A DNA stretch of 64,000 nucleotides from Dirofilaria immitis (Eukaryota; Nematoda; Chromadorea; Rhabditida; Onchocercidae). Below, in pieces: positions 1-14,400 of the stretch; positions within the stretch are counted from its first letter, which is position 1; each line of letters opens with the position of its first letter. The stretch lies in assembly GCA_024305405.1 (NCBI GenBank), contig JAKNDB010000067.1, forward strand, positions 1,623,501 to 1,687,500, in the 5' to 3' direction. The notes under the pieces were generated by a model that saw only the letters and a program-made list of their open reading frames with translations, was not told the origin of the DNA and made no database searches. Both the position numbers and the translations under genes were made by a program.

Positions 1-304
1 CGCCATGTCAAATATTTCATTAAAATTAGACAAGAAGAGTAGAAAATAGTTAATGATAGTCTGATAAATTAATATTGAACGATATAGTCCAATTATCACA
101 GATTAAATATCAATACATCGATATGATGATAATAAGATAAGACTCATCCAACCGATAATCTTCATCTCTTCATCTCTTCATCCTAATCCTTCTTCATTGG
201 ATAAGATCTTAATTGATGCATGGCATTCTCTTTCATTCACACTTTTTATGAAAAATTTAGACAATTACAAACATTCGTTTAGTAGCAATAGTAGTACTTT
301 ATAA

Positions 305-620
305 ATGAGTGGGTGTACAATATTAGTGTGGGTGGATAGTAAGTGGACGTATGAGTGGGTGTACAATATTAGTATGGGTGGGATGTGCAACATTGGTGTA
401 AGTAAACGTATTAATGAGTGAATGTATGGATGTGAATGGTAATATGAGTGGGTGTACATGTACATTACTAGTGTGAGTGGACGTGTGAAGTGGGTGTACA
501 ATATTAGTGTGGGTAGACGTATGAATGGACGTGCAACATTGGTGTAAGTAAACGTACTAGTGAGTGGGTGTGAATGGTAACATGAGTGTAGGTGGATGTA
601 TAAATAGATAAATGTACAGT
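305..620. repeat. Imperfect tandem repeat, GAGTGGGTGTACAATATTAG family
   Basis: The word GAGTGGGTGTACAATATTAG and close variants recur at about 306, 352, 446 and 487, interleaved with GTAAGTAAACGTA and GGTGGATGTA words. The units are diverged and of uneven length, so this is an old minisatellite. Confidence 0.6.
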
Positions 621-955
621 GATAACGTGAATATAACTTTTACGTGTATGCATGGAAATTATCACGTATTAACAATACGTTGTTCAAGAATTAATGTAGG
701 ATGAATATGCGAGTGAGTAGGTATGTGTATATTGCGTGAGTGTATATTATATATGAGTGTGTGGGCGTATGTATGTATATATTGCGTGAGTGTATTGTTA
801 TATATAAGTGGGTATTGTGTATATGTTTAGCGTAAATGAATATTATTATATGATTGAGTAATGTATGCTGCCGATATAAATAGAGATAGATTTACGTAGA
901 GGTATGAAAATTATTCAAAAATTCTATATATCGTCATGCTAATTGAAATGAATGC

Positions 956-1020
956 ATGAATGTATGTATGTGCGCATGTACGTATATATGCATGCATGCA
1001 CGTATGTATGTATGTATGTA

Positions 1021-1051
<31 letters not shown>

Positions 1052-1075
1052 ATGTGTATGTGTATGTGCCTGTAT
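956..1075. repeat. TATG / TG microsatellite
   Basis: Runs of TGTATGTA, GCATGCATGCACG and a pure TG tract near 1020-1041 make up the block. Similar TATG/TG blocks lie at 2070-2180 and 5230-5350. Confidence 0.85.
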
Positions 1076-2069
1076 TACGACTTTTAGTTTTGCGCAGCAT
1101 AGAAATATAAAATAGGATGAGATGAATTTCGAAGAGAGAGTGGGGGTTGGTTATCGGTTAGTGGATTGGTTGATAGTAGATAGATGAGTGAGTATATGTT
1201 GTCGAAAAGAGAATAGTGGAATGGATGAAAGGAAGGCATGTCATCCTGTATCTCGAGATGTGACATCTATAGCAGGATGAAGGAGGAAAAGGAGGAGGAA
1301 GAAAAGGAGAAGGAGGATGAAGAGGAGGAAGGCGAAAATATGGCCCTTTGATTGCCATCTGCCCTCCCCGCTACCTATTGAAAATATACAAATTCATTGA
1401 AAAATGTCTCCTTCATTTTATCGCTTCCTTTCTTTTTTGGCATATTCAAGAAGAGATTTAATCCTATCCTATCCTATCCTATATTATACTATTCCATCCT
1501 ATTCAATTAATTATATGCATTTTGTTCTCTAAATAAAATCAACGTATGACTTCATTTCATTCAACTTTATACGTGATGGCCAGCATTCTTCTATTGAATA
1601 CAGCAAATAATACACGTATGACACGTGACGTAATAATGTTCACATTAAAAATCAAATAATTGAGAGGTCGAAAATTCTAATATCTTTTTCTCGACCTTTT
1701 CAATTTAACATTTTGCTCTCTTCTTTTTGAATAAAATAGGTAACTGAATGTATTATATATCTTTATTGCGCCATTTTCAATTGAAACATATATAAGTGAG
1801 CCATTCTCATCGAAATTGTTTTAAAAAGTTAGTAATCGAGAGGAAGAGAAGGAGAGGGAAAGGGAGAGAGGAAGAGAGAGAGAGAAAGAATAATAGAAGT
1901 AGTAAGGAGAGGAATTGAGAAGATAAAAGAAAGAAGATGAAAAGAGAGAGATAGAGCATAAAAGAATACGTTATAAGGATGTCAATATTATTCAATTATT
2001 AACATTGAGTTGTTTCAAGAGGGCTGAACGTGCACCCGTCGAGAAATTATTTATTGGTTTGTTGATATG

Positions 2070-2124
2070 TGTGTATGATTTGTATATGTATGTGTGTGTG
2101 TGTATGTCTATATATATATGTGTA

Positions 2125-2157
<33 letters not shown>

Positions 2158-2180
2158 GTGTGTGTGTATGTGTACATGTG
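2070..2180. repeat. TATG / TG microsatellite
   Basis: Alternating TATGTG and TG repeats, followed at 2228-2295 by a CT-rich tract. Open frames across it give only Cys/Val/Met or His/Thr repeats and are not genes. Confidence 0.85.
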
Positions 2181-2792
2181 GACGATTAAGAAATGCTGAA
2201 GGAAAAACACACTTTTCTTTTTATTTCATTTCTCATCTCTTTCTATCTCTCTCCCTCTCTCTCTCTCTCACCCTCTCTCTCTCTATCTCTCTTTTGTAGA
2301 AAATTAGGAATCGATTTGAAAAGTGATAGGAGGGAAATTTTCCTTTCGAAATAGTATGAATATGAAATAGTTAATGTTGCTGAAACATTAAAAGGTCGAT
2401 ATCGAGATTTAGCAGAATGAATGAAATTGATAACAAATAGATGTAATGGTCAATGATGATGATGATATATATATATATATATACAGCAATGCAGGAAAGG
2501 AATGATTTGTATGAATTAGTATTAACGAGAGAACAAAGAAGAATTAGAGAGAAAGAATGGATTGCAAAGATTGGGAGTAAAAGTGATAGATTAAATAGAA
2601 TGATGAGAATTAGCTCATAATCAAATCTTCTCACTTTCTGCACCTTAAATTAACGAATAAGAGGATAGATAGGAAGATATAATTAAATATAATTAAGTGG
2701 CTCAATAATGAACAAATATAATAGTATAATAATGATCGATAAAACATACTTCTCCTACCATTACTACTACCACTACTATTATTATTATTATC

Positions 2793-2826
<34 letters not shown>

Positions 2827-5800
2827 ACATTACCATCATTACTATTATTGCTTGACCGAAGGCTAATAAACGAATAGCCAAATTAAAAATCATCGGCCAT
2901 TTATCAAAAAGTAATAAAACTGTTTTGAGAGAGAGGAAAAGGGAGGGAGAGAAAAAAGGGAAAGAGAGAGAGAGAGACACGTATATAAATATATATATAT
3001 ATCTTTTAATGTTTTTTATCTTTCCTTCATATTTCAAGTATATTTATTGCCCATTCTTCCTGTCATTCTTTGCTTCTTTCTTCATTATAATTAAATATCT
3101 TTTCAAATTAGTTATAAATGAATCTTAATTAATTCATTAGTCCTCTTTCACTCTTTCTTTCTTTTCTTTTCTTTCTTTCTTTTTTTCTTTCCCTCTTTCT
3201 TTCATTCGTTCTCTCTTTTCTCTTTTAGATATCAATTAAAATGCTAAAAGATTAGAGTCATTCCTTTTCTTTTTTTTGATAGAATGAAGCGACATGAAAG
3301 ATTGTATTTCAGATGCTTTCTTGGAAATTGTCACAAATCTATCTGCCCATGAGATTTAACCTTCACTCTCATTTTCTTTCCATCTCTTTCCCTCTCTCTC
3401 TCTCTCCCTCTCTCTTCATATCTTATAAATCTTCCCGTAATTATCAATGTTCTTTATAAAATCTCATTCCTATGCTATAATAATTGAAAAATTTTGTCCT
3501 TTCTGCAATAAACAACATAATATGTCTTTTTTTCTACCCAATTCCTTTTCCTTCTTATTTTTTTTTCTCTCTTAAATTCCCTTTAATTTAAATTTTTAAG
3601 TTTTTCATTTTCTTCATCTCATCTCATCTCATCTCATCTCATTAATATTTTGTTGAATCATTTCATTTAATTATGCAAATTGTAGCAATGAAATAATAAT
3701 AGTAATAATAATAATTAAATTTCTATACATTTACATAATTAAATTTAATAATTGAAAATATTTTTAATTATTAAATTTAATTAAATATTTAATTTCATTT
3801 ATTTCTATTATAACATATCTCTTCTAATTTAATTTTTCTTGGCAATTTTTTGAATAAACGAATTATATGCGTAATTATTATATATATATATATATATATA
3901 ATTTAACGATTCAATATTTCATCAAATCAAATATTTAAAATTTATCGAAAAAAAATTTTTTTGATAAATTTCAAATAAGAATTATTAATCAAATTAAATT
4001 AAATTAAATTAAAAAATAATTGAATAAATGATCGTTTATCAATCAAATGATATAATTTTTTTTTTTCAATTTTTATCATCAATTCTACTATGATAAATCA
4101 ATTATTTTTGCATAAAATACGCAAAAATTTCATTAAAGAAAGCATAAATATTTTGTTCGAGAAATTATCATAAATTTAATATCGAGAATAATAATAATAA
4201 TTCTCGATATTAATTTATTTTTGGCATACACCGTTCGTTCTCCATCTTTCTTTTTTCTTTTCAATTTATCACAATGATTCATCAATCGATGACGTACGTC
4301 GCCTATATTGAGCGATTTTTTTTTTTTGCGCATTTAATTTACCATTTTTTCGGGACTATTTTTATGATGCAAATTTATAAGTGTCATGATCATTTCACGT
4401 GTAATCATGTGTAGTTCAATATTTTTAACGTGTTTATTGTTTTATCATGTTGTTGTTATTGTTGTTGTTTGATTTTTATCATCCATCATATCAACATGTC
4501 ACGTCATATATCTTCAGCATGTTTTGCTTAATTGGAAGGGTTGAGGGAAAACAATTGTGTCAGTCATTCTATCTAAATGCATCTATCATTTTGTTAATAA
4601 TAGTTGTGCATCATATCACATCACTGCTGATAAATATCAAGACTTATTACTAATTATTATCACGTGTATGTAAATATATCTGTTAGTCTCCATATAATAT
4701 ATCGATAACGATTCATATGTTTATTTGTGTAATATGCATGGGCGTGAAATAGTAATGATAAAGAGAAGGAATGGATTAGTTGTGTGGGCGGTAATAATCA
4801 TCAATGATAATAGCTTAATGAATAAATAAATGCCATATAAGTTATTGTTGAGGTGAGGTGAGGTGAAGTGAGGCAGGAAAGAAGGCATTTTGTAAGTAAA
4901 TAGCGTGGGCGGATAAGTGGAGGTATCATAATTGATAGAATGTTGAATTATTATAAAGGCGGTATGGTTGGTTGCTTGATTCTACAGAGTAATCAAATAT
5001 ATATATATATATCATCAGGAATGAAAGACAATACCATTTCAGGAAATATAATTTTCATCAAGAAGATGAAAGGAAGAGAGAAGCAAAGAAAGAGAAGAAT
5101 ATATGTATATAAATGTATACGAGGCCGAATGGATAGGAAAAGATGAGGAAGGAAAGGTAGAAGATGTGATAATAGAGGACATGCCATCGTCATCCTTTGT
5201 CAACCGATGTCGACCTCGCAAAGATTGCGTGTATGTGAGTGTATGTGTATGTGTGTGTATGTCATGCATGCATGTATGCATATATGTATATAATATATAC
5301 ATATATTATATATATGTAGGTATGTATGCATGTATGCATGTGTATGTTTGTGATTGTTGAATAGAAGAAAAATGGGATATTAATATCTGGATGAATTATT
5401 TCTCATCTTCTCCTTTTTAAGCTATCCTTTCTTCTCTCCTCTCTCCTCTCTCTTCTCTCTTATCTCTTCTTTCTTCTCTCTCTCCGTCTCAATAAGAGGA
5501 AATTATTATCATACCTTCTCTTCCTCTTGTTATCAATACTTTCTCATCATTCATAAAGGCAATCTTAGTTTATGTATGTAAGCAGAAGTATCAACAAGAC
5601 ATTTCATTCTTTTATTCCTTCTCTCTTTTTCTTTCTCTTTTCTCTGTCTTCTTAAAGCCCTAAGGGATATTTAAAAATCTGTTTGTCGTTTTGCCTTAGT
5701 AACTCTCTATGTTGGAGAGAGAATACTCATACATATGTTAGTTGATAGTATTGGACCCATTTTTATTGATGAGGTCGATGGACGACGATGGATCGATGTA

Positions 5801-6087
5801 TTGGGAACGGTCGGTCGCGCGTCCTTCTCTTTTACCTCCAATCTTTTGTCCCCTCTCCTCTCCTGAATCCGATTACTACTTCTTCCTCCTCCTCCTTCTC
5901 CTTCTCTTCTTCTTCCACCTCTCTTCTCATCTTCCTCCTCCTCTTCTTCCTCTACTTTTTCCTCTACCTTTTCATTCATCTTCTCCCTCTTCTCCTTCAC
6001 CTCTCCTCCAATAAAGTCCACTTAGCACCTCAGCAGCACTTCCCATAAACATACGCACAATTCAAACATTACTACTATTTGTTCATT

Positions 6088-6123
<36 letters not shown>

Positions 6124-6206
6124 CATTGTCATTGTCATTATTATTATTATTATTGTTACCATTATCATTACTACTTGTTGTTGCTTAATTATTATTACTA
6201 TTAATA

Positions 6207-6242
<36 letters not shown>

Positions 6243-6325
6243 GATTATTGTTATTAATTATTTATTATTATTATTAATATTTGCCATTATTATTTTATTA
6301 TTATTATTACTATTATTGCTGAATG
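6088..6325. repeat. TTG then ATT trinucleotide repeats
   Basis: A pure TTG tract (about 6092-6123) is followed by CATTGT and then ATT repeats interrupted by AC. The frame through it encodes poly-Ile/Leu and is not a gene. Confidence 0.85.
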
Positions 6326-8091
6326 TCATCATATCCATTATCGTCTTTTCAGTGATTATATCTATCCTTCTTATTGACATTTCTTGTTGTTTTGTTCCCG
6401 TTTCTCACTTATTCATCATCACTTATTCATGTTCTTGTCTGTCTATTATCGCATTTATCTCGTCTATTTAGTCTGTTATCCTTTCTCAGTTGATTGATAA
6501 TTATATTTATCTCTCTCAACAATTTTTTTTTTTTTTACCATGATAATCGAATAGTCAAATATGTGTTACATACCGATTATTATCTTCATTGTCATAGTAA
6601 CAAATAATAATAACAATAATTATTATTATATCGATTGCAGTGATTATATTTATCATATAAACGATCTGGTTATCGCTTGTTTGATTGGTTTATCATGCTT
6701 ATATATGATTTAATCCTTAATTATCAAACATGCCATATTAACTCTATTAATAATGGCACTTCGTTAGGATTGCTATTATCCTAATTATCATAGTTATCCT
6801 GCTGAATATAATTGATGTAGGATTTTTGACCGAATAATGTCTAATAATTGCAAGTTAATTCGCTATCTTGTAATTAATAATTCTATTTGAAATAAAATGA
6901 TAGTTATTTATCTGCTCAATTGCATATTTATTCATGCTTTGTTTATTTTATAATACATATTTGTAAATTATAGAGTAAGCAAACAAACGACTCATCATCA
7001 ATTAAATTAGCAATAAAGTAAATTATATTTATAACAGTCAATTAATCATTTTATCAAATATATTATAGTTGTCAAGAAATATAGGTAAATGAATTAATTT
7101 GTGCAAATTATTCAAATTATTATTGTCATGTGTTATTTATTAAAAAGAAAAAAACCATTAAATACATTCTTTTATACGATTTTGTTTACTTTTCAGCTTG
7201 TTTACTCAGCTTTATTTATTTATTTATAATGCTAACACTTCATTGCTTTTATATCTGAAATATAAGAATTTTATCTTTTTTTTTATTTGTTTGTTTGTTA
7301 TTATATACATCATTCATTTATTTTTCCTTAATTTTTTTCTTATCGTGAAGCATTAGGTTAAAATATGATAATAATTTTAATTTTCTTATTTATCATTATA
7401 TGATGAAATTTGATAATGATAATAAATTTTTGTTAGTATGAATATAGTTGCATTAGCGATAATATTAATTAGTATTTGTTGATTAATGATTAGATGTGCT
7501 AATAATAATGATAATAATTAAAATAATATTTGTTAAGTAGTGATAATATCTGTTAAAAAGATGAATAATAAAAGTAATAATAATAGTGGTAACGATGTAA
7601 GTGATAATATCGAACGTTTCATAATGTTTGTAGCTATGTTAATGTCGTTCTCGTGATAAGGTAAATAATCATTATTATTATTATTAGCACATTATTTATT
7701 TTACCCCACATATTATATGCTTGGATTTTTATGAATTAATTGAAAAGTATTAAATTGTACATAATTGTATTTAATAAATAGGAAAGAAATTTCATGATTT
7801 TAAATTTGAAATATTCATAAATCAAAAAAAAAATAAACAAAATTCTACTCTATATTTTGTTTGTTAAGTTCAAAATTAGTTCATTTGAATGTTCATAAAT
7901 CATAATTTTTTTGTTACAAATTTTGTTGTTGTTGTTGTGAAAGATTACAAATAGATTTGTCAGGTCTTAAAGTAATTGTAATATAATTATGATCAAAAAT
8001 CATTTCTCTTAAATATATCTTTATCAAATCGTTCAATTATATAAAATATATATATATATATATATTTATTTATTTATTTTTTATTTGCTTA

Positions 8092-8190
8092 TCTAATGCT
8101 TTATAATATCTTAATAAAAATATATTTTATCCAATTTTCTAATGTTTTATCATATCATAATAAAAATATATTTTATCCAACTTTCTAATG
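8092..8190. repeat. Two-copy tandem repeat of about 45 bp
   Basis: The unit starts TCTAATG, contains AATAAAAATATATTTTATCC and occurs twice back to back with a few substitutions. It lies about 260 bases upstream of the lin-59 start codon. Confidence 0.7.
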
Positions 8191-8378
8191 TATATTTAGT
8201 AGTTTGATATTTTTATTTCTCATTTTTTTTTTTTTAACTTATGCATCTATGATCTGTTGCTATATGAAGCATACGTATTGTTTATTTTATTTTAGCCTAT
8301 ATTCTTTATATGTATTTAGCGCAAACGTATTGAAATTGAAAATTTTAAGGCATAATTTGATACGATATATTATTGATC

Positions 8379-8387
8379 ATTTTCAGC
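8379..8387 (+). promoter_or_regulatory. Candidate spliced-leader (or 5' UTR) acceptor for lin-59
   Basis: ATTTTCAG ends at 8386, 65 bases before the start codon chosen for lin-59. It matches the nematode TTTTCAG acceptor, and I found no upstream coding exon to pair with it, so trans-splicing of a leader is the simplest reading. A 5' UTR intron is the alternative. Confidence 0.45.
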
Positions 8388-8402
8388 CATTACAATTACT
8401 TC

Positions 8403-8450
8403 ATGAAGCAACGATATGTAAAAGGCATATTTATCTTACGGCAACAATAA
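8403..8450 (+). other. Upstream open reading frame before lin-59
   Basis: A 15-codon frame starts with ATG at 8403 and stops with TAA at 8448-8450, one base before the main ATG at 8452. It lies in the short leader between the candidate acceptor (8386) and the start codon, so a ribosome scanning the trans-spliced mRNA would meet it first. It may dampen translation; there is no evidence that the peptide itself matters. Confidence 0.4.
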
Positions 8451-8451
8451 A

Positions 8452-11400
8452 ATGGGATTGGAAGCGGTACCGTGTGTGCTTCGTAGTGCAACAAACGGTG
8501 GTAACAATTCATCCTATTGTACTATTGGCTTTCTTATTCGGCCGTCCACCTCATCTACCAATAATAATAATAACAATAATAATAATACCGGTCAAACGGT
8601 TTGTTTAACTTTTTTCGCCAAAAATTTTATTTTTCCATTTGAATTGTAATGTATACTTTTTTATTCTCTTCACAAGTGTTCAAAGGATATGGATTTAGTT
8701 TAAAAGTATTCGTAGCGACAACGGATAGGTATTTCACACAAAAATTATTATTGTAAAAAAAAGAAAAAAATCGTAGATTATAGACATTGATCGTTTTTCA
8801 TGTAGGAAAAAAAGATGTTCGGGAAACTTTGAATTTAGAAAATGGGCAAAATAGTGGCATTTTTTTTTCCGTAGAAAGTTTTAATAAATCTTTAAAGACT
8901 AATGATTAAGAAATGATTCGAATTAAGTAAACAGACGTCATTTAATAATACATGATAATATAATGAAGATTTTTTGATTGTTTGTATATCACAATTGTAA
9001 ACACTAACCACTATGCATGTGGCATTTTAATGAGGCATTTTAATGTCTTTTTGCTTTTTCTTATATACATATATCGATTACTTCCATTATAATGTGATCT
9101 AATCATACTTATTACATTGTGAAAAGAGAATATTTCGGAAACTAATTAATTTAAAAAAGGTATATTTAGGATTTTATATTTAAGTGATCTTAGAAAATTT
9201 TCATTTAAACATAATGCTTAAAGAATGTTAATTCAGATTTCTAGTGCGGTAGTCAATGGTACAACTTCAGTAGCTGTTCCGTCAGGTAGTGTTCCAAAAT
9301 CGTTGCATGTGGTGCCGGCAACCATTCAGAAGCAATCGGCTACTCTTGCAGCAGCTGCACCAAAATTGGTAGTTCCAAGCGTTCTGCGAATACAATCTAC
9401 ACCTTGTACTTCGACACATTTGGCACCCCAGCTTCGCAATTGATACATCATCCAACACCTCCGAAACCGCCACCGCCACCAGTTCAACACCATCACCTTC
9501 AACCACAGCAGCAACAACAGCAGCATTGTAGTACCGATGGTTGGTTACATACGGCGCCACGTTCGAATATTAGTAGCGGTTCCTTCGAGTCACCATCTCC
9601 TTCACAGGTTAATTTTTTTAATAACAATTTATTGTTTATTATTGTGAAGTATTGTATTTGAGGAAACCAAAAGAATCTATGTAATTTTGTTCATGTCATT
9701 CACTCATATAAGCTGCATTATTATAGGACTTCTCTATTTCCTATATTATTTAAAGTGAAAGAAATAACATGTTTTGATAATTTTAGGTTGTACCACAAAT
9801 GACCGTGAACGAATCATATGATTGTCAAATGCCATGTACAAGCACTACAACTTTTTTCCACCGATTTCTTCAATAACGCAAAGCTTTTCATCTGGTAAAT
9901 CGGATATCGATTTGCTTCAGGTAGCGCTGATAATTTTCATTCAGAAACCGATTTTATATTTCCTTTCGTGGTTATTTAATGTAGCTAATTAATGTTAACC
10001 TGTTAATTAGAATCTCATCGTTTCAGTCACTTAATTTTGGTCAACAAACGTCTTTTATTCCTAAAATTTTTGATATTGGTAAAATAGGTGTAAATAGAGA
10101 CATATATAATACAGTGAGTAAATAGAAACTGAGTGAAATGATGTTTTTATTGTTTTTTTGCCAAATGATTTTTCGTAAGATCATTTTTTAGTTTTTATAG
10201 TGCTGTTACTTCACATTTCACTTTTATCTAAATAATTTTGTTCGTAGGATATGACACATCATGTTGATTTGAATCCTCCAATTATGCATCAACAGCAACA
10301 ATCGCAGCATGATAAAACAATAATGATAACTTCTAATCATTATTCACAACAGCATAATATTACGCCTCCTCCGCCACCGCAGCAACACCATTATCACAGT
10401 AATGCTCCTCCAATGATGCATATGCAAGATTCTTCGACATGTGCTCCAGTGCAACCTAATTATCAGACACATATGCAGGTTTATTATTTGTTGTCATAGT
10501 CTCTATATCTTGGCCGAAATCATCCGGATTAAGTTCATTACGCTAGTATTCTTTGTATTCTTCAGATTTTTGCTGAACCATGCCCGAACAACTTGATGTT
10601 ACAGTTGATTGTTTCAAAAATTATTTCATGCTTTAAGTTAGCCTAATCATCGGTTGATTATGTTTGCGAATAGCTCCCATATTTATATTTTTATTTGAAC
10701 GTTATTTTGTTCACACTTCGGCTGATCATAGTTTTCATTGCAAAAACGATTCAAATTCTTGCTATATCTAATATATCCGTAACTTGCATTATTCTTTATT
10801 CCTGCTGTATGCGAATTAAGAAGTTAATGAGAATGCTTGTTTTCAGGTGGAGCTAAATGGCGGAATGCCATCTTGTCATTATCAAAACAGTTACAATGTT
10901 ATGGCGGATTGTTCCCCTACAGCAGATAGTGGAATCCAAAGTATTGCCGATTCGCCACCAGCTGATCCATTCACTCCACCCACGCCGTACATTCCTCCTC
11001 CTCCGGTAGATTTTAAGAAACATTTTTATGAATAGAGAAGTTGATAGTCTTTCAAATAAATATAATAAGCAGTTTTATTATATCCCAAAATCTGTGTCAT
11101 TGATAAATATTTGAAAAAGTGAGATAAGAATTATCTAGAATGTGTATCGGTGTCATCACTTTCCATAAAGAGCGTAATCGATTCATAGTTTTTTAGATAA
11201 TTACGACGGTGAATAAAAGTAAGGAACCACAATCAACAGTCAGTTCGACGAGCTGTTCTGATGATTATTCCGATATGCCGCGTTTGATACCTTTCCATCA
11301 AATGGAAACGGAAAATGGTTCACCGCTTACTGAAGAATCGCCACCATTTATGACAAAAATATTATCATCAGATGAGGCTGCTCTGAAAACATCTGAAGCG

Positions 11401-14400
11401 GATACATTAATGAAAGGAAATGAGAAAAGGAATTCCGAGCAGAATGGTGAAATCGTAACTGTGTCTCAAGAAAAAGCAAAAAGGACCGGATGATGATATT
11501 CCAAAATAGCAATCACTCCGGCAATGAATGTTACGGATTTGGTAGAACAGCTAATGTCACATATGGATCCAGAACAACGCAAGCAATTTGCCAGTGCTAT
11601 CCAATCGAAAGTTGCTGTTGATGATATTACTGCTGATTGTAATAGTACTATTTCTTCTACTACTTCCATTGCTACTAGTACTCCTGATAACGGTACTAAT
11701 ACTGTTGCAACCGCAACCGCCAATATTGCTGTTGCAACATCTGCTGTTGCAGACACTATCACTAGTAGTATTAGTGCGGCTACTATCTGTGACGAGAATG
11801 CAATAGAATTGTTACCAGGAGAACCAGAACACGAAGTTGCAGTACAAACCGAATTTGTTAGTGCATCAAAAATGCAATCACGTAAAAACCGAAACGTTGA
11901 AGATGAAATTCCGGAATCTAACAGCATTCCAGAAAAGAAGCGAAGATTTCGTAAGCGTAAAGTGGAAGATTGTGAGGAATCGGTTGCAGAAAAACCAGTA
12001 CGGAAGATAAAACGGCGGGAAGGTGGACATAAAACAAATGATGCTCTTCTAGGACGTTCAAATATTAATGGTTCAACTCTTCATGAAAATACAAATGCAA
12101 ATACTTTTTCATCTAGAAACTTTGATACTGGGATACAAATGGAAGAAAGAAAATGTAAAGGGCGAAAGAAACCAGAAGAGAAGAAAAAGTTTATAGCTGA
12201 AAAGAAGTTTCCCACCAAAAAGATAGAGAAAAAAGAATTGTTGCGGAGGAAGTTTATGAACGATGCCAAGAACTTGCTGATAATGTTGCTGATAAAGAGC
12301 CGGACACACATTTAGAATGTACAGATGAGAATATGGTAGATCAAATTAAAGAATTTCATCTAGACATGAAGCGTAAAGTAAATGAACAACTGAAAACTGT
12401 CATTGAACAAATTGGCAAGCAATTTGCCAATTTGGAATTAAATTTAGGCAATCGGGAGCACTGGGATTTGCCTTGGTATCGCTTGAATTGGAAAGAAGTT
12501 ACTCGGAGGTTTGATATTTTGAAATTAAAATTCGGATTAGAAATAAAATAATATAAGACAGTAGTACAATATATTTCGTCATAAAATTCTCGTTATTTCG
12601 GACTCTAGAGACACCAAAGAAATTAAATGTTGAAAAAACAGTAGTTTTTGAGCAAATAAGTTGCTAAATTATTGTAATGTATTGGGAGTAAGATTGCGTT
12701 ATTTGGGAATAATTAGAATGGATTGAACTTTTTTTTTGCGGAAAAAGGCTGTTTTTATACAAGAAGATATTTTTGTAAAGAAAGTGTTCTAAGATTTACT
12801 GTTCACTTGTAGTTGTTTTTTTCAGGTTAATTGAAAGAAATCGCTTCGAAAAATCAACACGAGAAAAAATGCTTCAAAAGTATGCCGAACCGGAGATAGA
12901 AAATTACCAAAATCAAAAAGAAATGATTCTTTTGTTGCGAGGTAGGAATGTTTTCAACGGTATTTTATTTAAACGAAGGTATTTGCAAAAAAATATTAAA
13001 TTCTATGAATTCATGCTACTTTTATAGTCAAATTATTGCAGTGAATACTTAGTTGTTAAATAAGTAAAGTCAACAGGCTTTCATGTTCTGGGCACAAATG
13101 ATGTGCGAGTTTGGGAAGGAATTATGCACTTTACAAATAATTTAATATATACGTTGATCTCCAGTATAAATGCTCTTTCATTTTTTAGTGCTGCACCGTC
13201 GTCTTCAAGAGTTTGTGAAAAAGTCGTCGTTCATCTGGTGATTACATCAAGTTGAAACAGAGTTAGTTAACACTTTTATCCAGGATTTGTATCAGTACCC
13301 ACTGGACTGTTCGAGTTTTTGGCTTCAATCTGTAACGTTTTTGCCCACCATTTCATTTTTTTTTTTGATATTTTTTTGACTGATTACTATTATTCTGGAT
13401 TACTTCAGCTACATACAACTAAATAATTTCCATTATAATATATCTTTTTAATTATAATCTGAAAAATCGCTTGTTTCCTCAAAATTGAATCGAAATATTT
13501 GATGTAATTGTAGATGTGATCGTTGATGCCTACCCGAAAATCGAACAGATGCAGTGTTCGTGTTCTTCAGGATGCTGCGGTGAAAGTGATGAATGCTTGA
13601 ACCGGCATGTTTTTGAATGTATTTATATTTTAAGTTTTTCTATGCTTAATGCAGATCACAGATTTAATCATTCCTTTAGAAGGTCGAGACTGAAGTTTTT
13701 GTCTTACTTTTACTCATTATTTCAGAGTAGTATTAATGGAATGTGGTAATAGCTGTCCACGAAATGCGCTCTGTACCAATAAACGATTATTTCGGCGTGA
13801 ATGTGTTGAACGTCTGCGAACTTTTCAAACGATGAATGGCTGTGGTCTTGGTGTGAAAACGGATATTAATATTGATAAAGGACAGGTAACTGCTCGTTAA
13901 ATTTTATTGGGCTTTAACTTTGTGTCGTTGCAAGGATCTGTGCCGAGATTAAAATGGCATATTTCATTTAACATTTTATGTGATTAGTTAATGCATGATT
14001 ATTCCGTGTTCAATATTTCTGTTGTCATTGTATAATCCTAAATATCATTCTAATGATTGAAACAAATTTTTATGATTAAAATAATTTTTTCAACATTTAC
14101 ATCATCCATTTATGCGACTGTAATATTCTCACTCTATTTATTTTGTGCTTAATGAATTCAAGTAAACTTATACTACGATATGTATATCATATATATTTAA
14201 ATTTTCTGTTAAGTATCATATCGTTGATTAGGCATACCTTATATTGTACTGAAAATTTTACAGTTCATTTGTGAATACATCGGTGAGGTTGTCTCAATGG
14301 AAACATTTAATATTCGAAGTCGTACTGATTATCGCTATCAACGAAATCATTACGCACTGAACCTTTGTCCAGGTTTTGTTGTTGATGCCTATCGTAAAGG

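Larger units (their letters stand above)
1..8386. other. Gene-free, microsatellite-rich region
   Basis: I see no exon with recognisable protein similarity or balanced codon use in this stretch. Short open frames here translate to low-complexity peptides (runs of Ser/Leu, Cys/Val, His/Thr or Ile) that come from TC, TG, TATG and ATT repeats. The first 2.3 kb is unusually rich in GTG/GTA-type words on the plus strand; after about 6 kb the region becomes AT-rich with many TTATC/GATAA words. Regulatory sequence for the downstream lin-59 gene may lie at the right end, but no element can be named. Confidence 0.7.

Noticed and set aside
5707..6021. Minus-strand Glu/Lys-rich 104-codon frame
   Set aside because: It is the complement of a CTT/CTC-rich tract; the plus strand gives equally long Ser/Pro and Leu/Phe frames, which indicates low complexity rather than coding.
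11466..11927. Minus-strand 153-codon frame
   Set aside because: It is the shadow of lin-59 exon 6, whose plus-strand reading fits splice phase and codon use.
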